Assembly (NCBI RefSeq): GCF_000002865.3
Contig: NW_001865043.1
Coordinates: 1,453,132 to 1,473,069 of the forward strand
Length of the DNA stretch: 19,938 nucleotides
From: Monosiga brevicollis MX1
Lineage: Eukaryota; Opisthokonta; Choanoflagellata; Craspedida; Salpingoecidae
Reading direction: 5' to 3'
Below the pieces are notes generated by a model, which saw nothing but the letters and a program-made list of their open reading frames with translations, was not told where the DNA came from and did not search any database. Shown in pieces: positions 1 to 9,493 of this stretch; position 1 is the first letter of the stretch, and each line of letters opens with the position of its first letter. The position numbers and the translations under genes were made by a program.

Positions 1-410
<410 letters not shown>

Positions 411-413
411 CAG

Positions 414-432
414 ACACACACACACACACACA
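414..432. repeat. (CA)n microsatellite
   Basis: A run of about nine CA dinucleotides immediately after the AG tract. Confidence 0.9.
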
Positions 433-1714
433 GACGAAAGGGGGCGGTTGATTTCGTGTGACCAAATGTAATGTCAGATCGAGCCCGAGCGCAGGGGTCA
501 GGTTGTAGAGGGCGATAATATTCAACCCCCGATCACTAAAAGCATGCATGCAGCTCAAAAATAAACTTTGCCTGCAGGCACGGCAGAAGGATCCGATTCC
601 AATCGCGCAAGCCGTCAGGTCGCGCCTTCCACCCACCTGCACTGTTACAATCACGGGCCCTCGAGCTGTTCACCAGGTGATCAACCGTTTTCCCTCGCAC
701 CGCGTGTCCGTTTTTGAATCCGATTTCAGACAACAAACTCGATTGGCCCCCCTCGTTTTGTGATTTTGATTGTTTTCTTGCTTCCCCTCCTGCGCCTGCG
801 TTGTGGCTTTTGTGTCTTTGGGCGTCCCCCTGGATTTGTCCATGCATGCAGTCGAGCGGGCAAGGTTGGGGAGCAAATGGCAAACGGTTGTGTTGTTGTG
901 TTGCCCAACCAAGCCCAAGCGTCTGCACATACTCGAGCGTGCGTGTGTTGGTTTGGCCTTGCTCGTCGACGCGCGGCCCAAAAGCCAATGCATGCATGAC
1001 CTTGCCACAAGGTGGCCTCGCTGCAAACCTGCACCGCGCACGTTTTGACAGAGCACCCTCACACCCGCGCAAACCCGCCGTACCTTCCCCAGTCGCTCGT
1101 CTCTTCCCGTTACCGATATCGAGGCATATGCCCGCGTGAACTTCCCGCTTGGCCTCTATCAGGAGCAACACGGTACAGTCTCGGTGGCGGCCGTCGCGAG
1201 GGTGGGGCACCGTCGTCATTATGATGCACCAAACACATCTGATTCGCACAAGACTTCCCGCTCCTGCCGCTGGGGCGACAGGCTCACCCTTCTGTCTCGT
1301 TCTGTCCTTGCCGTGTTTTCCTTTTTTTGATCTTTCTTTTTTTTTTCCCTCGAGGAAGCAGCACTTTGCGGGGATCCGTCACTCCACCTGCCGACGGAGA
1401 AGTAAAAGACCCGGAACAGTTCCATTTGCTCTTTGACCAGCGCTGGCAGTTTCAATTTGTTTCAGGTATGCAAACCTACCCCAGAGCCCCGCTGCTGTCC
1501 ATGCCTCGCCCTCCGCGCTCGCGCGAGAGCTGTTTGGCGTGCATCGCGCCAGACGGCCGGTGCACCTCTTGTTGTTTTTGCTTGTTCACCCGCCTGATCA
1601 CACGCTCCCCAGAAGCTCCGACCCGGTCTCCAACGTCCAAGCACACGGCACAGTTGAGGAGGGGGGTGAGCAGTGCGCACATGATGCGGCCGCTGCACCC
1701 CGTCCGATCGGCGT
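433..1714. other. Region without a convincing gene, upstream of the membrane-protein gene
   Basis: The open frames here overlap in several phases on both strands and none shows a recognisable domain. Two things stand out. The 8-bp palindrome TGCATGCA occurs at 545-552, 843-850 and 989-996. A possible small exon lies at 1362-1465: a T-rich tract ends in AG at 1361, the frame reads ...DGEVKDPEQFHLLFDQRWQ..., and a good donor (CAG|GTATGC) follows at 1466. That exon would join in phase 1 to an acceptor at 1829 of the downstream gene, but no ATG for it was found. The interval may hold promoter and 5' UTR. Confidence 0.5.
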
Positions 1715-1807
1715 ATGCCATTTGCGGTTCGTGTTCAACTTCCCAACCTCCCGTACTCTGCTTTGTGCTTTGTCGTCTGGTTGCTCAGACTCTCTCACGC
1801 AAGCGCT
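1715..1807 (+). other. Predicted signal peptide coding segment
   Basis: ATG at 1715 opens a frame with a short N-region carrying one Arg, a hydrophobic core (ALCFVVWLL) and a small-residue cleavage context (SHASA|SVGG). The frame meets TGA at 1823, so an intron must begin before it; GTGAGC at 1822 is a good donor. The alternative is that the N-terminus comes from an exon ending at 1465 joined to 1830, which gives a second hydrophobic stretch (FVAVLGGWVTAVS). Confidence 0.5.
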
Positions 1808-4800
1808 TCGGTTGGTGGCGTGTGAGCAGCTTTCGTGGCGGTGCTTGGTGGCTGGGTGACGGCCGTCAGTACCCTACAAATCACGCCTGATCTATCCGGC
1901 TGGCCCCATGGCTTCTCCCTCGGTTCTGTCAGCGGTTGGGAGGTAGACGGCCGGGTGACCGTCGGTACCAACGGGTCCATCGTGTTTGCTGCTCCAGCCG
2001 CACGCTTGGACATGGTCTTTGGTGGATCCGACCTCATCGCCGCGCTTGGAGGTTGCGACACGGGCTGCATCGACCAGCTCGTGCCGCACGTGGCCGGCCC
2101 CGTGCCCGCGAGTCTGGACTTGAGCCTTGTCCTCCCACAATCCCACAATACCTCCCGCCTGCTCGCACTTGCGCCCAACACCAGCATTGTTCTCGGGCCC
2201 GAGCAGCTCATGCTGGTCTTGCAACACGGCCTCACCGTTCGTCTTGCCGCCGATGCCGCCGTCACACTTCCTGGTTTCTCCCTGATGGCCGTGCGCTGCG
2301 CGCCCGGTGCCAGCGGCTTTGAGCAAGTCCTGCCCAATTCGCCCGACACGTGGTCACGCGATGGAACGGCCGTGACCATTGCCGATGGCAACAATGCATC
2401 GTATGGCGGCACGGCTGCCCCCTTGGTGGTCGTTGCGCTTGAAGGCTCTGGAACCGTTGGCATTCCATTGACCGTTTCCACGACGCCCTCGAACGTTGTC
2501 AGCCTTCTCAATGTGCGGGCTACCTTCGGTCTTACCGCCGCCACCATGCCCCCAGCCAGCGTGGCCATGACCTTGGTCGTGGCCGGTGCTCGTTACCTTC
2601 TCGACTTTGCCGTCTTTGCTGAAACTACACCTGCACAAACTCTTTGTCTTGCCGGACCCCGGCTGCTCACGGCATCCGAGGACATTGGCACAGCCCACCT
2701 TGAAATAGCCCTTGCCGCAAATAGCCGCCTCAATGCCACCATTCATCTCTTGGATCTCCAGGTGGATGTACGTATGCCATACGGCTGCTTGTGACCTCTG
2801 TGTTTTTTTCTTTTCTCTCTCGCGCTCTCGATGAAACGCTTCCCTCCCCCCCCCCCCGCCCCCGGTGCGCTGGGCTCTTCTTCACGAACGCGTGTGTTCA
2901 TCTCCTTCCTGTCTGTACGTGGCGCCCATCGCTATAATTTTTTTTTCCTTGTACGCATAGGCGGTCGCGCAGCCAAGGGCGCTGCCAACTCCCTCCACGC
3001 CGGCTGCAGAGCTATCAACGGATCTGACCCCCACCCCTTTGCCCTATACCACCGTGGATGCATGGTCTACCACAACACCACCATTGAGTCTGGCTCAATT
3101 GCTGGCCAATTTGGATATCTCGGCATACGAGGCCCTCCCCACCGCCTCGGATGATGCCTCAGGTCTGACTTTTGTGGGATACACGGCAGAAACGGGCATT
3201 GTCGCAGAGTTTGAAGTGGACGCCGCCTCGGCTCAGACTTGCTTGGCCGGCTGTGCCGCACGTGTCGATTGCTCGGGCCTGGTCATTGAAATATTGACCA
3301 GCAGCGACCTGCGCTGCTCCTATTTGGCCTCTCTCGGTACCACCCAGACGACCAGTCTTCCCGTGCAACTGTTGTCCCTGCGAAAGCGACCACCCACCAC
3401 AGACTCCGCGACTTCCTCCAGCCCCAGCACGAGCACCACTGCCCTCGCTGACACAACCACTGATGCGGATGACGGCAGCGCCGAGCCGGCCGTGGTGCCA
3501 CCCGAGCCCCAGATTACCTCAGAGCTTCGCGCTGAGTTTATTCTCGCATATGCAAGCAACGGCACGGCCGACGGTGTCGTTCTTCGCGATTACTTGAATG
3601 CCACCCTCACTCGTGGTCCCTTTGAGTATGAGGACCTGAGTACCTGTTTTACGGCCTGCGCCGATGCTCCCGCCGATTGTGCGGCTGTGATCCTGACCGT
3701 GGCGCTCGCCGACCCCACCAAATGGGCTTGCAACTTTGTTACTGCCACCAGGGGTGTGGGAGTGCCCTCGGCTGAAATCTCACGGAGCTATGTTCGTCGC
3801 AGCGCGCTCACGACCCCTACCGCTTTACCCAGCACTGCGCATCCCACCACCACTTTCCCCAGCACGAGCGTTGCTCCGGCCACCACTACCTCGCCCATGC
3901 ACTTTGGCCGGGACCTGATGTTGCCTCACTATGAGCTGGTCGCCGAAGGTGCGTATTCGGGCAGCAATACGGCCGCCACTGGCACTTCCTTTCGTTTTGT
4001 GGCAGCCGACACCGAGCTGCAGATGGATGCCACCCTGGCCGAGTGCACGGCGGCGTGTGACCAGTCAGGTACCTGCTTGTCCCTGCACTTGACACCTCCG
4101 CGCTTCTCGGATGCTTCGGACATGTACCACTGCACTCTGCTGCGCTCAATTGGGGCTCTTGTGACCACCTCGACCCGTTCCCTGTGCTTTATTCATCAAT
4201 CGGTGGCTTCGACCCCGGGGCCAGACAGCAATAGCACCCTTATGGCACCCGTTGTCATTCCGCCAGCAGTAGCCGAGTACTTTGCAGCCCTAGAGCCCGA
4301 TGCTAACGTCTCGGGGGCGGGCTATTTCGGCTGGCAGGTGGCGACCGGGGACGATGCCGTACTCACTCGCTTTACTGCCGTACATCCCGACGCTTGCTTT
4401 GGCGCGTGTCGTAGTGCCGCGCAGTGTGTGGCGTTGACCGTTCAGGCGCCGAGCACGAGCGGTGGCAATCCTGTCTGCGTGCTCCTTGACGCCGAAGTTT
4501 TCGTGGGCTATAGCACACATCAACGCTACAGCTTCCGGCTCGTGGCCCCCACCGTGGATCCCAATGCCACCACGACCACGTCGGCTCCCACCACTCCACT
4601 TCCGCCAGTAACAGTGCCGGCGATGTACTCCCATGTTTTTGTACCAACCTTTGAAGGCACGCAAACCACCAACGGCCCCCCCTTGGTTTATGCTGCCATT
4701 GACAGCGCTGCCGCTGTGATCAGCTTTCGTCGTGCCCCACAAACGCCGAGCAAATGTTTTACGGCGTGTGCAAATGAACCAACATGCTCCCATCTCGTCA

Positions 4801-7800
4801 TTCAGACCGCACTCTCCTCCTTTGAGTGCTATCTCTTGCGCTCGGCGTCGGCATCAGAAACGCGCACCGCCACGACCACGTCATACTCTTATCGCCGCAT
4901 TCCCGAGGACAGTTCGACGAGTCCCGAATCCACCACAACAGCGACAAGCAACGTTGCATCGACCACCATCACCACGACCATTTCGGCCACCGAGTTGCGC
5001 TGGTCGCTACCCGAAGCCTTTGCCGCCGACTTTAGACTGGCCTATGTGGGCGACAACGCAGACAGCCAGGACGAGCCCTCGCTCGAGTTTGAAGGTCTTG
5101 ACGACCCCTTTACGTGGTTGCTGCAGATGGAGGGAGGCATGGATGGAGAGGTTTGTTTGGCTGCTTGCTTGGCTGAGGATGCCTGCGCTGCCGTACATCT
5201 GGCTATCACCGCGGGCTCTTCCATCCGCTGCACCCTGTTCAATCAAGTAACGCGCGCTCGCACCGCGCGAGACCCTTCCTATTCGCTCGTGCGTTGGACC
5301 AACCAAACCACCGCCGCCCCTCCCACGGTCCCGCCCAATGTGGAGGTCCCCTCCGAGTTTGCACTCGACTTTGCGATCCGCCATCGCGGCGGTCAGGCAG
5401 ACTACGCGCGGTTTGCCACCGCCTACAACAGTCAGGCCATTCTGGGAGAGTCGAATCTCAACGTCGAGGTGTGTCTCAACCTTTGCAAGTACCACGAGCG
5501 CTGCGTTGGCGTCTTTGTCTACTACCCCCAGGGTGAATTTCGATGCAACATGCTGTCCGACCTGGGCGACACGGTGGTGGCCGATACGAGTGTCACCTAC
5601 AGCTTTGCCAAGCTTGAAGACTCAACAACTAGCACCACGACCCTGATCCCACGCAGCAGTTCTCAAAGCACCGCCTCGACATTGGAAGCGACAACCATGC
5701 CGTCAACCCCATTCCCCCCGACCACCATCGAGCTGCGGTGGCACCTGCCCACCGCGTTTGCCGACGAATTTCGTTTGGCGTACGTGGGTGACAACGCCGA
5801 CAGCACGGACGAGCCATCACTTGAGTTTGAGGCCATGGACGACCCTTTTGCCTGGATCACGCAAATGGAGGGCGGGACAGACGGCGTTGCCTGCCTCGCG
5901 TCCTGCTTGGACACGCCGGCCTGTGTTGCCGTCCATCTTGCCGTCGACGATGGCAACGAGCTGCTATGCACCTTGCTAAACGAGGTTACTCGCGCGCGCA
6001 CAGCACGCCAGCCCTCGTACTCTCTTGTTCGCCGCACCAACGCCACCACGGCCATTCCCCCCACTGCACCCCCAGACCTGACCGTGCCCGCGGCCTTTGC
6101 TGATGCCTTTGCCGTGCAATTTAAGGGCGGTCAGGGGACCGCGCTCCGATTCTCAACCGCATACGCCAGCAGCAGCATTATCGGCGAAGTGCGACTGAAC
6201 CTGGAGGTGTGCTTGGACATGTGCAACCGTCGTCCCGAGTGCTTGGGCGTTTTTGCGTATTATCCCATGGGTGCATTTCGGTGCAACCTGCTCCGTTCGC
6301 TGGGAGCTGCCCCGGTTTCAGACGACGAAGTGACCTACAGCATTGGCAAGCTCATCAGCACCACCACATCAACGACGACAGTTGCCGCCAGCCACCCATC
6401 ACCCCCTTCCACGACAGCAGCACCGTCCACCGCATTGGAGACCAGTGCGTCAACAGTGCCGCTGTCAACCACCGTGGAACCCGGAGTCACCACCACGGAA
6501 ACCGGAGTCACCACCACGGACACCGGAGTCACCACCACGGTCTCGTCTGGCTCCTCGCCTGCTCAGAGCACGTCCACCAGTGAAGGCACGTCGCCTTTTG
6601 CGTCATCAACAAGTGGCCCCGCACCAAGCACAACCATCCAGGGTTCGACTGAAACGTCCGTGACGGCAGCTCCATCCACGTCTGCCTCCACGGGCTCTGG
6701 TGAAGACAGCACCACAACGGTGCCTTTGTCGTCCACGTCCACTTTGGCCACAAACCTGCCATCGACGTCCACGTTGGGATTGGCCAGTACAAGTACAACG
6801 TCGCTGAACAATTTTCCATCGCTGCCAAGCGCTTTTGAAAACGACTTTTTGCTAGCTCACGAGAGCACCGGTCTGGGTCTGGACACAGATTTGGCGTTTG
6901 ACTTGAACCTGCATTCGTCGGCATTTTTGCAAAATCTGACGCTGGATGAGGATTCCTTCTCCGTTTGCGTGCAATCATGCAGCTTGTCTGTCAACTGCGC
7001 AGCTTTCTATGTGCGCCTGGATCTTGAGGCCGAACCGCGTACCGTGAGCTGTTTGCTTTTGCGCGACGCCAACCTGCCTGTCATTCCCGATCTCACTCGC
7101 TCTCGCAGCTATATCAAGACGGCCCAGTCATTCTTCAACTACACGTTTTATCTCGATGCTCCTTATGACGAGCTGGCCGGCACGCCCGAGCGGCGCCAAG
7201 CCTTGCGTACGCTCATTCATGAAGCTCTTGCCGAGGCCGGTGCCAGCTTGAACAAGGCCACCATCTTCATTCAGCGGGGTAGCATCGTGGTCACCGTCCA
7301 AAGCAGTGAAGAAGAAGTCGCCAGCGTGCGCCAGGCAGTGGTCCAGGGCTCGGTGATCATTCAAACGGCACAGGGCCCCATTGTGGCGCAACCAGGTGAG
7401 TTTTGGAACCTCGCGTGGTCGTAGTCCGTGCTTTGCTTGTATGTGCCTGTGTAGTCAGAGCAATCAATTCCGGCCTGTTCATCGATGGTGAATAGTGCCC
7501 ATACTCATGTGCTTCATTTCACGTCTTGTTTGTGCCCATTTTGTTGCTTGACACAGTTTTAGACACGACCGCAAATCCTGGCGCGACGTCTGTACCAGGA
7601 GTGGAGAGCAACCGCTCCTCCAAGGGCGACTCAACCTTGGCCATTGGCTTGGGAGTGGCCATTGCTGCGGTTGTGTTGTTGCTCATCATCCTCCTGGTGG
7701 TGCTGATGCAGCACCGCCGCGATACCAAGGGCCGCTACGTCATTGATGAAGCGGCCAAGCCAGACGAGATTGTGACTGACCTGCCCGCATACGACAACTA

Positions 7801-8281
7801 CTCGGCCCCTCTGTTTGGCACGGATCTGGACCGCAGCCTCGCGCGCGCACCCTCGACCAAGCTGACAGACCAAGATCATGATGATGTGTACTCGCTGCAC
7901 AGCTTCAAGTCACGCTCCATGCTTATGGAATCGACCACGACCGCGCCTACCGTGGTGCCTGAGTCTGACGCAGGCATCACGACACCGCCTCCGACCCGAC
8001 CGCCGCAGTACTACAACACCATCCCCTTATCCCCGGCCACAACGACCGACACCGAGCTCGGGTTTCCCATGACGCCTGTGGCTGGAGCTCGCCCTAATGC
8101 TCATTCCCCCGTACACTTTGACACCCCTCGACCGGTCATGGCCTCGGAGGCTCGCTCGTCGTCCCCCAGTGCAGATGTGCCCGCATTGAGCAGCTTTCGC
8201 CATGATGGTCACCAGCAGCAACCTGTCCTGATTCTCGATGAGTCCAAGATGTTTGGAGGTGTTAAAGAAGTCTCCGTTTAG
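1715..8281 (+). CDS. Large type I membrane protein with ten PAN/apple-like modules
   Basis: Model: exons 1715-1821, 1870-2767, 2961-7395, 7557-8281; joined length 6,165 nt, 2,054 aa, with phases matching at every junction. Residues 1-31 look like a signal peptide (Arg at 6, core ALCFVVWLL, cleavage after SHASA). Residues about 36-400 are an unrecognised ectodomain. Ten Cys modules of the form C-x3-C-x4-6-C-x(9-16)-C start near nt 3240, 3644, 4044, 4394, 4753, 5152, 5472, 5891, 6208 and 6964. This fits the PAN/apple-like pattern and suggests binding of protein or carbohydrate outside the cell. Thr/Ser/Pro linkers separate them and are probably O-glycosylated. A SEA-like segment (about 1726-1813), a TM helix (about 1840-1864) followed by HRR, and a 190-aa tail complete the protein. 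No kinase or phosphatase domain is present. Exons 3 and 4 are secure; the 5' end and the 48-bp first intron are the weak parts. Function beyond adhesion or receptor is unknown. Confidence 0.85.
1822..1869 (+). other. Candidate intron 1 (48 bp)
   Basis: GTGAGC donor, GTCAG acceptor, phase 2 on both sides. It removes an in-frame TGA at 1823. It is much shorter than the other introns of this gene (193 and 161 bp) and has no clear pyrimidine tract, so it is tentative. Confidence 0.4.
2768..2960 (+). other. Intron 2 of the membrane-protein gene (193 bp)
   Basis: Donor GAT|GTACGT at 2768 and acceptor GCATAG|GCG at 2960, phase 0 on both sides. The intron holds a C-tract and a T-tract. The upstream frame stops inside it at 2792-2794, and the downstream frame has a TAG exactly at the acceptor (2958-2960), so both ends are well fixed. 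Confidence 0.9.
4992..6350 (+). repeat. Tandem 738-bp (246-aa) coding duplication
   Basis: The segment starting at 4992 (ELRW..LP, then RLAYVGDNADS) recurs at 5730 with an exact 738-bp offset. The offset is unchanged at the far end (ACCTAC at 5595 and 6333). Each copy holds two different PAN-like modules: one with VTRARTAR, one with GVF.YYP.G.FRCN. A two-module block was duplicated in frame. The Thr-rich linker at the end of each copy has diverged more than the modules. Confidence 0.93.
6481..6540 (+). repeat. 21-bp minisatellite in the Thr-rich linker
   Basis: Three near-identical 21-bp units (starts 6481, 6502, 6523) encode the heptad GVTTTET/GVTTTDT, extending a mucin-like linker before module ten. 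Being a multiple of three, copy-number change keeps the frame. Confidence 0.9.
7129..7395 (+). other. SEA-like membrane-proximal domain (coding segment)
   Basis: About 85 residues between the last PAN-like module and the TM helix: an N-terminal strand (YTFYLDAPYDEL), a helix (RRQALRTLIHEALAEA) and two strands around GSIVVTV. This pattern of dye.l..f...l...l...v..v.v..GSi.v is what I associate with SEA/ferredoxin-like membrane-proximal domains. No GSVVV-type autocleavage sequence is exact, though QRGSIVVT is close. The domain name rests on pattern alone. Confidence 0.45.
7396..7556 (+). other. Intron 3 of the membrane-protein gene (161 bp)
   Basis: Donor CAG|GTGAGT at 7396 and acceptor GACACAG|TTT at 7556, phase 1 on both sides (a split Val codon). 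It separates the membrane-proximal ectodomain from the exon holding the TM helix and tail. Without splicing the frame stops at 7422-7424. Confidence 0.92.
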
Positions 8282-9306
8282 GCTTGTATAGGTCATGCCC
8301 AGACTTGTCAGGCCTCTGTTCATGTTATTATTAAATCGCTTTGTCTTTGTCTTTCGCCCGCAGCTGGTCCGAAGACACGGGCATCCAGCAACAGCCGAGC
8401 TGCTTGTGGTTAATCTTCTTTCCACTGCATTCTGTTGACATATTCTCTCGCTTTTGATTTCTCTCGTCTTGATTTTTTTGGGGGTAGTTGCGACGCAGAT
8501 TGTGGTGGCCATGCTCCTCGTCTCATGGGACATGGACGCATGCTTTGATGGTTTTTGTTTCTGCCCATGTCCGTCACCCCATGCCTTGGCTCACAAAGAG
8601 AAGGGAAAATAAGCTCTTTGAAACCCGAGTACCAAGTAATTCTAGATCTTAAACCCATCCGTGCCCTCGTTGCCTGTCGACTCCGCTGTCTGCGCTGCCT
8701 GGAGACTACGCAATGCAAGGGAGGGCAGTAAAAGGAAGATTCTGAATCAGAATGATGGGTGGTACAAGTCGGATCGAAGCCATGGTTGGCCTTGCCCGGT
8801 TTTAACTCCTGGTACTGTTGTCTGATGCTCTTACGTTGGGCACAGATACATGTAGTGCTCGGATTCTTGCAAGCGGCGACCCGGGCCGAGCAGGTGTTCT
8901 TGAGCAAAAGACTAATTGTATCAACTGTACAGCTTTGTGCATACACTTTTGCCGTTGAATAATGTTACGCAACGTAAATCCTTCGAGGTTTTGTGGTCAA
9001 ATATAAGGAAGATGCAGATAGCATGTTTTGTAGTAAAATCTGGGGAAATCGCAGAAGAAAGCTGTTTATCAGCAAGGGAGCAGCTAAGAAAAATCGGAGA
9101 TCTCGTAGAAGTTGTGTGTGTTTGTGTGTAAAGAAGTGTGTAGTTCTGGTTCATCATTTTTTTTTTTCTCGAGCTGTGTGTGCTCTTCTCCGCAGGGCAT
9201 CACCCTTGTCTGCCACACACCACCAAAGTATTGCCCGCCGACGACAGCAAGCCTCCACATCCTTCCCATATGCTTCAGCGGAGCAGGAGCATTCGAGTCC
9301 AGTAGC
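8282..9306. other. Intergenic region, no gene recognised
   Basis: About 1 kb, richer in A+T than the flanking genes. A 178-aa minus-strand open frame (8410-8946) shows no domain-like composition. A T-run at 9158-9168 followed by CTTCTCCGCAG (to about 9195) could be a 5' UTR intron acceptor for the gene downstream. Confidence 0.5.
8330..8335 (+). promoter_or_regulatory. Candidate poly(A) signal ATTAAA
   Basis: ATTAAA, the commonest variant of AATAAA, lies 49 nt after the stop codon of the membrane-protein gene. Confidence 0.45.
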
Positions 9307-9378
9307 ATGTCTGTCGCGCCCAACAAGACGGTGGTGGCTGAGGCCAACAAGCAGTTGCAGGCCATGCCTCGAACGCAG
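9307..9378 (+). other. Possible upstream exon of the zinc-finger gene
   Basis: ATG followed by 24 good codons (MSVAPNKTVVAEANKQLQ...) and a clean donor, CAG|GTTAGT. The best acceptor before the next exon (TTCAG at 9470) does not keep the frame: it needs phase 1 whereas this exon ends in phase 0. It may be an alternative 5' exon, an upstream ORF, or evidence of decay. Confidence 0.35.
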
Positions 9379-9493
9379 GTTAGTTCTGTGGGCCACCACG
9401 CTCACCTCCTCGTTCTTGGGTGGAAACGTCGGTCTGGCCACCCTTGGCCGTCGCAGCTTTTCGGGTTCAGTCGGCTCAAACAATCATCATCAC

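Noticed and set aside
536-1249. 237-aa minus-strand open frame
   Set aside because: It overlaps several plus-strand frames in a GC-rich stretch, has no domain-like pattern and no splice or start context; likely chance.
1795-2568. 257-aa minus-strand open frame opposite the membrane-protein gene
   Set aside because: Antisense shadow of a well-supported exon. Long antisense frames are common opposite GC-rich coding sequence, and several more lie opposite 3039-7395.
8410-8946. 178-aa minus-strand open frame in the intergenic region
   Set aside because: Composition (many Cys, Arg, Gln in no pattern) does not resemble a folded domain and no start context supports it.
9379-9470. Intron joining the 9307 exon to the zinc-finger exon
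   Set aside because: Splice signals are good, but the phases disagree and the joined frame stops within about 25 codons.
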